Shown piece by piece: positions 9,010 through 16,821 of a stretch of DNA of 64,000 nucleotides. Below the pieces are notes generated by a model, which saw only the letters and a list, made by a program, of their open reading frames with translations, was not told the origin of the DNA and made no database searches. This stretch comes from Planctomycetales bacterium (lineage in GTDB: Bacteria; Planctomycetota; Phycisphaerae; SM23-33): positions 1 through 64,000 of the forward strand of contig JAUWNJ010000017.1 of NCBI GenBank assembly GCA_030612725.1. Direction: 5' to 3'. How positions within the stretch are numbered: position 1 is the first letter of the stretch; each line of letters opens with the position of its first letter. A program made the translations under genes and the position numbers.

Positions 9010-11246
9010 TGACGACGATGATACCTACTCATGAACAATCGCCACAACTGACCACACTGGTAAAGAGGCCTTTGCAGCCATCACCGGTAGTGTCCGGAAT
9101 TACCCCGAAGGAGATATGGCGAATTATCCGAAAGCGCAAATGGATGATTATCCTGTCGTTTGTGATATGCGTCGCCGTTATGGGAACCGTAACGCTGTTG
9201 TGGTGGAACTTTGCAAAGGGATTCACCGCAGAGGCACTCCTGTCCGTTACCCCACCACCGGCGAGTATGATGCAGATCAGCCCCCAGTACAGCAAGGACG
9301 TTGTCGAGCGGAACAAGCAAAGTCAGGCCGCCCTGGTCAAACATCAAACCGTTCTGCGCGGTGTGGCTGAAGATGATCGCATGAAGGACGAAAACACCGC
9401 GGCAGGGAAATGGCTCAAGAAACACCGCAATGACCTTGAGCGGGAACTCGAAGACGAGATTAATATTTCCCTCATGCCGAACACCAACCTTATCAGACTA
9501 TCTATGACCGGTACCGACAGAGAAGCCCTGGCCGACATCGTCAACGCAATGGCCAATTCCTTTGTAAAGTACACCAGGGAAATTACGCGCAGGGGACGGA
9601 CAAGTACGGAAAAGAAATTCAAGGACGAGAGAACTACGCTCATAGCCAGACGCGACGCAATTCGTCGGGAACTCGCAAGTAGCACGGGGAGAGAGAATGT
9701 CGCCGCCATGCTGGGGCGTCAAAATACCGTCGCCGCGGAGTTGCTGTATCTTACCAGAGAGATTGGTGAGGCCGAGGCCGAAAGGTCCATGGCGGAAACC
9801 GCAATGGCGACCTTTAAAGAGGGTCTGGACGCCTATGAAAAAGGACAGAAAGAAAAATCCATCGCCAACGACCCGCAGATAGTTCAGATGTTGGATATGG
9901 ATTTTACGCTTCGAGGACTCAAGAACCAACAGGCCGGACTGGAAACATCGCTCTATAACGCCGTTCAGAAATTCGGAGGGAAGCATCGACAGGTCCGGAA
10001 CATCGAGGGAATGATACAGGCCGTAAAAAAGCAGATAGAAAGCAGGACAAAAGAAGTACTCGTCACCCAGATATCGATGGTGGGACAGATACGCTGGATG
10101 CAGTGGGAAGGCGCTAAGAACCGATTGGCCGATTTGGAGGATCGACGTAACAAGGCCCGGGCATCTGCAAAAGATCTGCAAAAGTTGCTGGGAGACATTG
10201 AGGTGTACCGGCAGGAACTCGATAATATCCAGATCGAACTTGCAGGGATTGAAAAAAAGTTGAGGGACCTGCGGATGCTGGGATCCAGACCCGGCGAAGA
10301 GAGGTATGAAACAGGTCCTGTAACCATCGAGGCATACGCGACCCTTCCCAGGGAAGACGATTGGACCCGGCCTAATGTGGTTGTTCTGATGCCCATTGGG
10401 GTTGTATTGGGTCTGATGGTGGGTTTTGGACTGGCGTTTCTACTGGAGTTCATGGATACCTCTGTCAAGAGTCCGTCCGATTTGGCAAGACGGGTTGATC
10501 TTCCGATGTTGGGGATGGTTCCTCACGCCGACGACCTGGATGAGGATATTTCGGATTTCCGTCGGGTGTCCCTGCTTGCGCCGCATTCTCCGGCATCTGA
10601 AGCGTTCAGGCAGATCCGGACCAATCTTCTTTTCAGCGGCCCGGAGCAGCAGCGTCGAAGCCTGCTGGTAACTTCGCCGGCTCCGCAGGACGGTCGGACC
10701 ACGGTAGTAGTGAACCTTGCTACGTCAATGGCCCAATCGGGTCGGAAAGTCCTCCTGGTGGATGCGAATTTCCACAGACCCGCCATTGCGGAAATGTTCT
10801 CAAAGGCGTCGGATGCGGGCTTGTCTTCGGCGCTGGTTGGACAAACTGCCTGGCGGGACGTTGTTTCGACTACCGAGGTTCCGAACCTCAGTGTGATGAC
10901 TTCAGGCCCGTTACCGCCGAACCCCACCGATCTGCTGGGTTCTGAGGCGATGAGTAAAATCATCTCGGAAATGACCGACGAGTACGACCAGGTTTTCTTT
11001 GACGGTTCTCCGCTGATGGTTGTCGCCGATTCCTGTGTTCTGGGTACGAAGGTCGATGGCGTTATCCTGGTGGTGCGCGCCGGTGTCAACAGCGTCGGTA
11101 TCGTTCAGCGATCCAATGAGAGACTAAGCCGTCTCGGCGCTCGTGTCTTCGGCGTGGTACTCCAGGGCATCCGTTCAACCGCCGGCGGATACCTGCGCAA
11201 AAACTACGAAACCTTCTACGAGTACCATCAGAAATCACAGACATAA
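9009..11246 (+). CDS. Wzz/BY-kinase-type polysaccharide biosynthesis protein with degenerate P-loop
   Basis: The 745-residue protein has the Wzz chain-length layout: a membrane helix at about 45-68, a long coiled-coil periplasmic region and a second helix at about 454-478. A cytoplasmic BY-kinase-like ATPase domain follows. Its Walker A region reads SPAPQDGRTTVVVNLA (about 554-569) where active kinases have EGKST, so the P-loop lysine is replaced by arginine. Walker A' reads VLLVDANFHRP (about 580) and the Walker B region VFFDGSPL (about 661) in place of DTPP. The C-terminus keeps a small tyrosine cluster (YLRKNYETFYEYH). It should pair with the SLBB lipoprotein in export. Kinase activity is doubtful from the P-loop. 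Confidence 0.88.
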   Translation: MTTMIPTHEQSPQLTTLVKRPLQPSPVVSGITPKEIWRIIRKRKWMIILSFVICVAVMGTVTLLWWNFAKGFTAEALLSVTPPPASMMQISPQYSKDVVERNKQSQAALVKHQTVLRGVAEDDRMKDENTAAGKWLKKHRNDLERELEDEINISLMPNTNLIRLSMTGTDREALADIVNAMANSFVKYTREITRRGRTSTEKKFKDERTTLIARRDAIRRELASSTGRENVAAMLGRQNTVAAELLYLTREIGEAEAERSMAETAMATFKEGLDAYEKGQKEKSIANDPQIVQMLDMDFTLRGLKNQQAGLETSLYNAVQKFGGKHRQVRNIEGMIQAVKKQIESRTKEVLVTQISMVGQIRWMQWEGAKNRLADLEDRRNKARASAKDLQKLLGDIEVYRQELDNIQIELAGIEKKLRDLRMLGSRPGEERYETGPVTIEAYATLPREDDWTRPNVVVLMPIGVVLGLMVGFGLAFLLEFMDTSVKSPSDLARRVDLPMLGMVPHADDLDEDISDFRRVSLLAPHSPASEAFRQIRTNLLFSGPEQQRRSLLVTSPAPQDGRTTVVVNLATSMAQSGRKVLLVDANFHRPAIAEMFSKASDAGLSSALVGQTAWRDVVSTTEVPNLSVMTSGPLPPNPTDLLGSEAMSKIISEMTDEYDQVFFDGSPLMVVADSCVLGTKVDGVILVVRAGVNSVGIVQRSNERLSRLGARVFGVVLQGIRSTAGGYLRKNYETFYEYHQKSQT

Positions 11247-11249
11247 GGC

Positions 11250-11392
11250 AGGGACTTGGGACTAGGTTTTAGGGACTAGGTAAAAACAGAAGAAACAAAA
11301 GAGCAGATTACTGATTGATTGGTAAAACGATTCCCACTTCTGTTTTTTTGTTTTTCCCTGGTCCCTAAAACCTAGTCCCTGGTCCCTGTTTG
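11250..11392. repeat. Long palindromic copy of the GGGACTAGG element
   Basis: The left arm (AGGGACTTGGGACTAGG, then TTTTAGGGACTAGG and a purine-rich AAAAACAGAAGAAACAAAA) is mirrored about 45 bp later by TTCTGTTTTTTTGTTTTTCCC and TGGTCCCTAAAACCTAGTCCC. The whole 140-bp unit could fold into one long hairpin between the autokinase-like gene and tRNA-Thr. It ends three bases before the tRNA. Elsewhere in the window only half-elements occur, so this may be the complete form. It could also end transcription of the EPS operon, although it is not a typical terminator. Confidence 0.75.
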
Positions 11393-11395
11393 TTA

Positions 11396-11467
11396 GCCAG
11401 CGTAGCTCAACGGTAGAGCACGGCTTTTGTAAAGCCGGGGTTGTGGGTTCGAGTCCCTCCGCTGGCT
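11396..11467 (+). tRNA. tRNA-Thr (anticodon TGT)
   Basis: The cloverleaf can be drawn by hand. The acceptor stem GCCAGCG pairs with CGCTGGC, the D stem is GCTC/GAGC, and the anticodon stem CGGCT/AGCCG encloses the loop TTTGTAA. The T arm GTGGG-TTCGAGT-CCCTC contains one T:T mismatch. The discriminator is T, and CCA is not encoded. The anticodon TGT reads threonine codons. Confidence 0.95.
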
Positions 11468-11546
11468 TTCACCGCTTCGTAATTCAATATCCTGAATCCC
11501 TTTCCTTGACTTGGACGGGGATTTTGTTATCCTCTGTATCCCGATT

Positions 11547-11629
11547 GGGAGTGTGCCCGAGTGGACAAAGGGATCAGACTGTAAATCTGACGGCGTACGC
11601 CTACGGTGGTTCGAATCCACCCGCTCCCA
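11547..11629 (+). tRNA. tRNA-Tyr (anticodon GTA), class II
   Basis: The acceptor stem GGGAGTG pairs with CGCTCCC (one G:T pair), with discriminator A. The anticodon stem TCAGA/TCTGA encloses the loop CTGTAAA, giving anticodon GTA. A long variable arm (GGCGTACGCC) marks it as a bacterial class II tRNA-Tyr, and the T loop is TTCGAAT. It lies 79 bp after tRNA-Thr; both may be one transcript. The tyrosyl-tRNA synthetase gene is also in this window at 36217. Confidence 0.97.
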
Positions 11630-11708
11630 GTTTTTGTCCGCCGCTTTTTAGCGAATGAAGACTACCGGACAAATCCTACCCGTTATGGACAAGTAATGAG
11701 CGTACAAG

Positions 11709-11737
11709 CCGACGTATAGCTATCCGTCGGTTTTTTT
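11709..11737 (+). terminator. Rho-independent terminator after the tRNA pair
   Basis: CCGACG (11709-11714) pairs with CGTCGG (11725-11730) around a 10-nt loop, followed directly by seven T residues. It sits 80 bp past tRNA-Tyr and before the prepilin-like gene. Confidence 0.7.
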
Positions 11738-11813
11738 AAATGCGCCAAACGTGCGGGTTTTCCTGAAAACGCATCATCAATCCTTTGGCATCCGGTTTGC
11801 ATCTTAGCAGGGT

Positions 11814-12605
11814 ATGAAAAAATCACGCAAAGCATTTACGTTAGTCGAATTACCCTTCGACAGGCTCAGGACAATTCGCAAGTGTAAAGGCAAAGCCTTT
11901 ACACTTGTCGAATTGCTCGTCGTTGTCGCCATTATCGCGCTTCTGGTGAGTATTCTTCTTCCAAGCCTGGGCCGGGCAAAGGACCTGACGCGCGAGACGA
12001 TCTGCCTGACCCGCCTGGGCGGACAGATGCGGGCAATACACATGTATTCAGCCGAAAACAATGGTTTCATCCCGACAGGCCCGGAAGACCCGCTCAGCTC
12101 GACGTTCCCCTATCCCGGAATGCCTGACGACCCATGCCGTCAATACGGTACCAACCGGCTCTGGATCGGAATGTTGGGAACTTACGACGGGCCCGGCGCG
12201 CTGATTAAAAACGGACTACCCTCGGCAGAGTGCTTCTTCTGCCCGGGCGACAATTCGTCGGACCCGGACGAGGAACTTGCCAAACTCAACAACCAGAGCG
12301 GCGAGGACGCCTATGGCTCGTACCTGTACAGGCAGATGGACCAGGCAGAGTCGGTCAATATCGACAGCCTCGGTTGTAACGACGACGGAATGGATGTTCG
12401 CGCGATCCTGATGGACCTGAACAGCGAGATGCCGGGCCAGCCAACCCGTCGCAACCACGGCGGGCGACGGGTAAACATCGGCTTTGTCGATTCCCACGCT
12501 GAAGGCTTTGATAATTCCGAAGATACATTTACTCTCCGGGCCGAAGATGTCATGAACCCCTTTGGACGGATCGACGAAATCCTCAAATACGCCGATTCGC
12601 TCTAA
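11814..12605 (+). CDS. Prepilin-like secreted protein (H-X9-DG family) with duplicated N-terminal motif
   Basis: The 263-residue protein begins MKKSRKAFTLVEL and then repeats the type IV prepilin motif: after 13 extra residues (PFDRLRTIRKCKG) comes KAFTLVEL again, running into LVVVAIIALLVSILLP, the hydrophobic helix. A prepilin peptidase would normally cut before the phenylalanine. The C-terminal part has the planctomycete H-X9-DG-like motif as RNHGGRRVNIGFVDSHAEGF, with DG replaced by DS. These proteins are thought to be type II secretion-like pseudopilins. The extra 63 bp consist of a CTTCGACAGGCTCAGGACA repeat plus a hairpin that re-creates the prepilin motif in frame. Which of the two motifs is processed is not known. 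Confidence 0.85.
   Translation: MKKSRKAFTLVELPFDRLRTIRKCKGKAFTLVELLVVVAIIALLVSILLPSLGRAKDLTRETICLTRLGGQMRAIHMYSAENNGFIPTGPEDPLSSTFPYPGMPDDPCRQYGTNRLWIGMLGTYDGPGALIKNGLPSAECFFCPGDNSSDPDEELAKLNNQSGEDAYGSYLYRQMDQAESVNIDSLGCNDDGMDVRAILMDLNSEMPGQPTRRNHGGRRVNIGFVDSHAEGFDNSEDTFTLRAEDVMNPFGRIDEILKYADSL
11851..11917. repeat. CCCTTCGACAGGCTCAGGACA element plus hairpin inside the prepilin gene
   Basis: CCCTTCGACAGGCTCAGGACA (11853-11873) runs directly into CAATTCGCAAGTGTAAAGGC, whose reverse complement follows after three bases as GCCTTTACACTTGTCGAATTG, with one 1-nt difference. The right arm is also a near copy of the gene's own sequence at 11830-11851 (AAAGCATTTACGTTAGTCGAATT). Insertion therefore looks to have duplicated the target and produced a palindrome while keeping the reading frame. 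Confidence 0.85.
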
Positions 12606-13246
12606 TTCGCGGTCATCGCCTTGACGATGTCGGAGGCGAATTCTTCAGCGGCGGCGGGTCCGTCGGCCGTAACGATCCGACCATCCCGTACACAGGAAGA
12701 GTCCATAACTCTTGCCCCACCGGCCACGAGTATCTCACGGACCGAAGCGAATGCCGTCGCCGAACGCCCCTTCAGCACGCCGGCTTTGGCGAGAATGGCC
12801 GGTGCGATGCAAATAGCGCCGAGGACTTTCGAGCCGGAGTCCGCATCGCGGGCGAGTTTGTGGGCGACGGGGTCGTCGAAATACGCCTCAGCCCCGGACC
12901 CGCCGACAAAAATAACCGCGTCGAAATCCTTGGCCGAAACGTCGGCGAGTTTCGCATCGGGCGTGAACGTTCGCTCGAACATTCCGCGAATCTCGCCCGT
13001 CGCCGAACTTGCCACCGTTACTTCCGCGCCGCGAACCAGAAAATACTCCCTCGGAATAAACAATTCCTCATCGCGGAATTGCTTCGGGGCAATGACCATG
13101 AGTATTTTTTTACCGGCCAGGGGAGACTGAACGACTTTACTGTTGGAACTGCTGGACGAACGGTTCCGACATCCGGCTATGGAGAGAATCATTACAAAAG
13201 TCAGCACCGGAATCAGTATCGGATTAATAATATGTGCGTTATTCAT
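12602..13246 (-). CDS. DJ-1/PfpI-family lipoprotein
   Basis: I chose the ATG at 13246 (MNNAHIINPILIPVLTF) because it follows CGAAGGAGCC and opens a lipoprotein signal with lipobox SIAGC; the longer ORF adds unlikely residues upstream. The mature protein is a single DJ-1/PfpI domain (KKILMVIAPKQFRDEEL onward) with the nucleophile-elbow cysteine in GAICIAPAIL. Family members act as glyoxalases, deglycase-like or chaperone proteins, or peptidases. Export as a lipoprotein is unusual. Substrate is unknown. It is divergent from the small paralogous genes at 13323 and 13916. Confidence 0.85.
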   Translation of the reverse strand: MNNAHIINPILIPVLTFVMILSIAGCRNRSSSSSNSKVVQSPLAGKKILMVIAPKQFRDEELFIPREYFLVRGAEVTVASSATGEIRGMFERTFTPDAKLADVSAKDFDAVIFVGGSGAEAYFDDPVAHKLARDADSGSKVLGAICIAPAILAKAGVLKGRSATAFASVREILVAGGARVMDSSCVRDGRIVTADGPAAAEEFASDIVKAMTAN

Positions 13247-13322
13247 TTTCGGCTCCTTCGACAGTTCGGATTTTTTATCCCTTTTTTGCGTCCGACAAAT
13301 GCTATAATCATCATTAATAACC

Positions 13323-13754
13323 ATGGCGGACTCAAAGGACAACTACATACCTGACGAAAATGCGCCCCGTCGTCGTCCCGCGAAGCCGAATCGACCAGCC
13401 GATGAAGGCGATGAGGATGTCCTGGCAAGCATTGCTCGTCAACATGCTTCCCGCCTTGGCCTCAGGCAGGCGGTTCGACAAGACTCACCGCAGGCGGATT
13501 GGGTGTCGCCCGAGCCACCTGTGGTGAGTCATGTCGAGATGCCTGTATCGAGCGAAGTCGAGAAGCCTCTTCGCAAGCCGATTGACCTTCGTTCGCCCCA
13601 CTCGCCGGACGTGTTCATGGTTCGTCGGGCTCGCCGGAAGTTGCAGCACGAATCCGCACGGGGCGAATCCGCACGCAGGCTGATTATCCACCTCGCCGTT
13701 GTCGCCGCGCTGACGGGATTGGCTGTGGCGATGTACATATTTACCAGGGACTAG
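13323..13754 (+). CDS. Small single-span membrane protein, paralogue A (unknown function)
   Basis: I do not recognise the family. The 143 residues begin MADSKDNYIP, contain DEDVLASIARQHASRLGLR (about 37-55), an FMVRRARRKL segment and one C-terminal membrane helix (LAVVAALTGLAVAMYIF). The next gene (13916) is clearly a paralogue. Residues PPVVSHVEMPVSSEVEKP are encoded by two CTGTGGTGAGTC / GTATCGAGCGAAGTCGAGAAG repeat copies, so this stretch is probably inserted. The stop codon comes from an AGGGACTAG repeat (…FTRD). TATAAT lies at 13303-13308, 14 bp before the ATG, with no ribosome-binding site, suggesting a leaderless or near-leaderless message. Confidence 0.65.
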   Translation: MADSKDNYIPDENAPRRRPAKPNRPADEGDEDVLASIARQHASRLGLRQAVRQDSPQADWVSPEPPVVSHVEMPVSSEVEKPLRKPIDLRSPHSPDVFMVRRARRKLQHESARGESARRLIIHLAVVAALTGLAVAMYIFTRD

Positions 13755-13800
13755 GGACTTGGGATTAGGGACTAGGCAAAAACAGAAAAAACGAAAAGAA
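13746..13800. repeat. AGGGACTAGGGACTTGGG dispersed repeat (copy 3)
   Basis: AGGGACTAGGGACTTGGGATTAGGGACTAGGCAAAAACAGAAAAAACGAAAAG begins inside paralogue A and supplies its stop codon TAG at 13752-13754. It has the same order as the copies at 4.47, 23.93 and 49.44 kb: GGGACTAGG units followed by an A-rich CAGAA tail. Confidence 0.8.
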
Positions 13801-13915
13801 GAACCAGTTAACCAATCAACCAGTCACAACTTCCATCTCAGCAGTGTAAGTTTTTTTGCCAGTTGGTGCGGATTTTTTTCATCCCTTCACGAGTGTCAGT
13901 TTGTATAATCCCCCG

Positions 13916-14506
13916 ATGATCTTGATAGAGCAAAAGGACAACTACATACCTGCCTGGGATTCGCTCCGGCGCTGCGGTTCGACGAGGCTTACCACAGGCG
14001 GTTCGCTTTTGGTTCCTTCTCGTCCGGCGATTGAAGACGACGAAGACGTTCTGGCGAGTATCGCGAGCCGGCATGTTTCGAGTCTGGGTATCAGGCCCGT
14101 AGTGAGCCCCTCGACCTTGCTCCCCTCGACGATACTCGGAGCAAGCGGGGTCGGCGAAGCCGAATCGCCTTTGCCCGATTCGACAGGTCTTCGTGAGATT
14201 GATCCCAAAGGCGTGTTTTATGTCCGCCGGGCGTTCTGTAAATCGCAGGGCGAACCTGCTCGCGGCGAACTCGCCCGCGGCAGACTCGTCCGCGGCAGAC
14301 TCGCCCGGGTGCTGATTGTTTATCTTGTCTCCATGACTGTGCTGACCGCGGCGCTGTGTTTTATGACGTGGTTAGATGGGCGGAGGAATGAAGAATTTGC
14401 CCAAACGAGCATTCTTGTGGATGGGGGCGGGAATTCACCGAAAACGGAAGACCCGGAGTCAGAAATACCGGGGCGTCAGAATACCGTTATTGTCGTTGAC
14501 AGGTAG
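13916..14506 (+). CDS. Small single-span membrane protein, paralogue B (unknown function)
   Basis: The track opens this ORF at 13856, but TATAAT lies at 13904-13909, so I prefer the ATG at 13916 (MILIEQKDNYIP), which aligns with paralogue A and would be leaderless. The two share an identical 20-base 5' segment, then DEDVLASIASRHVSSLGIR, YVRRAFCKSQ and a C-terminal membrane helix (VLIVYLVSMTVLTAALCFM). A 45-residue tail follows that A lacks. In-frame repeat copies differ from those in A: GSTRLTTGGS (TTCGACGAGGCTTACCACAGG) and VVSPSTLLPSTIL. A short Arg-rich repeat (ARGELARGRLVRGRLAR) precedes the helix. Function unknown. Confidence 0.6.
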   Translation: MILIEQKDNYIPAWDSLRRCGSTRLTTGGSLLVPSRPAIEDDEDVLASIASRHVSSLGIRPVVSPSTLLPSTILGASGVGEAESPLPDSTGLREIDPKGVFYVRRAFCKSQGEPARGELARGRLVRGRLARVLIVYLVSMTVLTAALCFMTWLDGRRNEEFAQTSILVDGGGNSPKTEDPESEIPGRQNTVIVVDR

Positions 14507-14508
14507 AT

Positions 14509-14919
14509 CTACAACTTTCGACTAAGGAGCGTCAGTTTCCCCGCCAGTACGCCCTTGGCTGCGGTAATCGCGTCGCATATCCGTCGTAACTTCCGGGTTG
14601 TACCTGACATGATGATTACCTCCAGGCATTTATGTCGATCCAGATGTACATGCTGGCTGCAAAGTATTGCGTGATGGTCGGCGTGCTGGAGGGCGGTGAG
14701 TTGCCGGGGAAGTTCGCGCTGCTCGTGGTCGTAGATAATCGACAGCGTGGCGATGACCTTCGATGCGGGTTTTTCCCACTCCGCCTCCACCAGCGCAGAG
14801 CGGATTAAATCTCGCAACGCTTCGGAACGGTTGGAGTAGCCGTGGTTGGCCGTCCACTTATCGAACCGGCCCAGCAGGTCTTCCTCGATTGCCAATGCTG
14901 TTCGCGTCAGTTTGCTCAT
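14509..14919 (-). CDS. nikR: Nickel-responsive transcriptional regulator NikR
   Basis: The 136-residue protein has a ribbon-helix-helix DNA-binding domain (about 1-45, SNRSEALRDLIRSAL) and an ACT-like nickel-binding domain. The nickel ligands line up with E. coli NikR spacing as His79, His90, His92 and Cys98 (QHADHHAILCSQHVHLDRHKC). NikR represses nickel uptake genes when nickel is bound. No nickel transporter or urease/hydrogenase gene is visible nearby, so it is an orphan in this window. The start ATG follows GAGGAGCGTACC. It converges with the paralogue B gene two bases away. Confidence 0.95.
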   Translation of the reverse strand: MSKLTRTALAIEEDLLGRFDKWTANHGYSNRSEALRDLIRSALVEAEWEKPASKVIATLSIIYDHEQRELPRQLTALQHADHHAILCSQHVHLDRHKCLEVIIMSGTTRKLRRICDAITAAKGVLAGKLTLLSRKL

Positions 14920-14948
14920 GGTACGCTCCTCAAATATTCGTTATCGAG

Positions 14949-14991
14949 TTGGGTGCCGTGGCCGCTGTGTTTGCGACCACGGCACCCAACC
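14949..14991. repeat. GGGTGCCGTGG...CCACGGCACCC palindromic repeat (copy 1)
   Basis: TTGGGTGCCGTGG and CCACGGCACCCAA are perfect inverted arms around CCGCTGTGTTTGCGA, between NikR and the FAD enzyme. The same arms occur at 63867-63961. The palindrome lacks a T tract. It is a dispersed element but could attenuate transcription. Confidence 0.85.
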
Positions 14992-14998
14992 TGCAAAA

Positions 14999-16738
14999 TT
15001 ATTCCACGTATGCTGCGAATAATCTGGTTTCTTCAGCACCCCAGGTTTTTTCTATGGTTACTCTGACGGCTTCGATTTTCCTGCCGATTGGGATTCTGAT
15101 TAGGCGCTGGTAGTTTCCGCGAACCTCGCCGGCGGGCGACCATTCGCCGCCGTTCAGAACCTCCACGCGGGCGTCCGCCAGAAGCGATTCAGGCGGTGCG
15201 GTCAGTTCGCCGAAATCGCCGTAATGGCACATCTGAATGAGCGTCTCCAGGGCGCTGTCGGCGATGAGTGTCAGGCGTTCGACTTTGCCTCCGGCCTGAA
15301 AGTGCATCTCAAGCGTATCGCCGACCCGACAGCGCCAGGCGTGCTCATCGTCGCCGACGGGACGATTGATCCCGTCGCGGAGCGGTTCCGGGTCGCCGGA
15401 AGAGGCCTTCAGTTCCGCCTGCATGGTCAGTTCGCCGAATCGCTGGGGCACGCCCGGAAGGTAGGCGTCGTCGGACAGCAGCATCTGCTGGAGTTCGTCG
15501 ATGTGGGCGGACACGTCGGCAGGGGTGATGCCCCGCCGGACCGCGATAGCCGCCGCCGTCCCGACCGCCTGGCCCATCACCGTCGTCGTTCCCATCACCC
15601 GCGTCGAAGACATCGCTATATGCGTGCAACTGACGCACCTGCCGGCAAAGGAAAGGTTCTCGATATCGCGCGCCACCAGCACGCCGTAGGGAATACCGTA
15701 AGGCGACGGGGCGGGATTAAATATAGTTGGCGGCAGCCCCAGTTTCGCACAGCCAAAGCCCTCGGGGGTGTGGTCGTCCATAGACCACCCGCCGTAGGCG
15801 ACGACGTCGTCGAAACGTCCTTCCGACTCGATGTCGCTCTGCGTCAGCATGTGTTTGCCGACGTACCGGCGGGACTCCCGCTTGCCCGGTAGGAACTGCA
15901 CCCACTCCAGCGCCCAGTTGTCTGCCCCGTGGTCGCCGCGATTCTTGATGTGGTCCCAGACGCCATAGACCACCGACAGCAGATCGTCGCGGATTTTTTC
16001 GGTGTCGTAGATGCTGTGGTCGTGCTCCAGCCCGCCCAGTTCGATCCACCAGTAACCAAGCGACCACCACATGTGCTCGCCGGGCAGGTCTTCGCATCGG
16101 TCGTAGCGGTTTGCCCATGCGGGCGGCTCAAACGGCTGGGGCGTGTCGTATTTGCGTGCGCCGAATGCCAGCGTCATTCCCATCGTGCACGAATCGGCCT
16201 CGGCCGGGGCGAACGATTCGCCGTACTCGTCGCGCCCCTCCCGTCCCATGCAAAAGTCAGCCCCGGTCAGCGGCGCCAGGATCGCGTCGCCGCTGGCGTC
16301 GATGAATATCTTCGCGCCGACGGTATGATAAGTCTGCGTGGTCGTCTGCCAGCCGGTGACAGAAACAATTCTTTGCCCGTCCATTTCCGCATCGCAGCAC
16401 GAGCAGTTCAGCATCAGCGTGAGTCTCTCCTGCCTGCGGGCAGCGTCGTAGAGTATCGTGTCCCACACGCTGAAACTTCGCTGGCGGTTGCGGCGGAGAT
16501 TGGTCAGCCGGAGTTCTTCGAGGATTCCGGTCTCGCGGACGTTTGGGATTCGATTGTGCCGGTCCGCCCCGCCGATGTGCATGCGACACTCGCTGGAGGA
16601 GTTTCCGCCCAGAACGGGCCTGTCGTGCATCAGTATGACGCTCGCCCCGTGCCGAGCCGCCGACAACGCCGCCGCCAGCCCCGCCATTCCCCCTCCGATT
16701 ACGCATACGTCCGTTTCGTGTTCAATTCGCCTGGTCAT
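14999..16738 (-). CDS. FAD-dependent oxidoreductase (FAD_oxidored family)
   Basis: The 579-residue protein opens with a dinucleotide-binding fold (VCVIGGGMAGLAAALSAARHGASV, about 11-34) followed by the family signature GGNSSSECRMHIGG (about 44-57). A second FAD-contacting segment appears as IFIDASGDAILAPLTGADF (about 142-160) and TRVMGTTTVMGQAVGTAAA near 370. The last 130 residues form a beta-rich C-terminal domain. Planctomycetes and Verrucomicrobia carry many such enzymes, often beside sugar or polysaccharide degradation genes; the substrate is unknown. No secretion signal is visible, so it is probably cytoplasmic. Confidence 0.88.
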   Translation of the reverse strand: MTRRIEHETDVCVIGGGMAGLAAALSAARHGASVILMHDRPVLGGNSSSECRMHIGGADRHNRIPNVRETGILEELRLTNLRRNRQRSFSVWDTILYDAARRQERLTLMLNCSCCDAEMDGQRIVSVTGWQTTTQTYHTVGAKIFIDASGDAILAPLTGADFCMGREGRDEYGESFAPAEADSCTMGMTLAFGARKYDTPQPFEPPAWANRYDRCEDLPGEHMWWSLGYWWIELGGLEHDHSIYDTEKIRDDLLSVVYGVWDHIKNRGDHGADNWALEWVQFLPGKRESRRYVGKHMLTQSDIESEGRFDDVVAYGGWSMDDHTPEGFGCAKLGLPPTIFNPAPSPYGIPYGVLVARDIENLSFAGRCVSCTHIAMSSTRVMGTTTVMGQAVGTAAAIAVRRGITPADVSAHIDELQQMLLSDDAYLPGVPQRFGELTMQAELKASSGDPEPLRDGINRPVGDDEHAWRCRVGDTLEMHFQAGGKVERLTLIADSALETLIQMCHYGDFGELTAPPESLLADARVEVLNGGEWSPAGEVRGNYQRLIRIPIGRKIEAVRVTIEKTWGAEETRLFAAYVE

Positions 16739-16821
16739 TGGTGAACCTCGTTTGCAATAGTCGTTAGTAATCTCTCGTAAGTTGAGTCTGCAAGTTTAGC
16801 CGTCGCCGGTACGGCGACTTG

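Noticed and set aside
9009-11246. Possible frameshift in the autokinase-like gene explaining the odd P-loop
   Set aside because: The reading frame is continuous and motifs before and after (Wzz part, Walker A') are in register, so the change is a substitution, not a frameshift.
11393-11620. 75-aa ORF on the minus strand (MDSNHRRRTPSDLQ...RRDSNPQPRLYKSRALPL)
   Set aside because: It is the antisense of the two tRNA genes; this well-known false protein sequence arises in many databases from tRNA complements.
12621-13354. Plus-strand ORFs of 169 and 164 aa opposite the DJ-1 gene
   Set aside because: Antisense of a gene with a clear lipoprotein signal and DJ-1 cysteine motif.
15224-16744. Long plus-strand ORFs (222 and 271 aa) opposite the FAD enzyme
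   Set aside because: Antisense shadows of a gene with clear FAD motifs.
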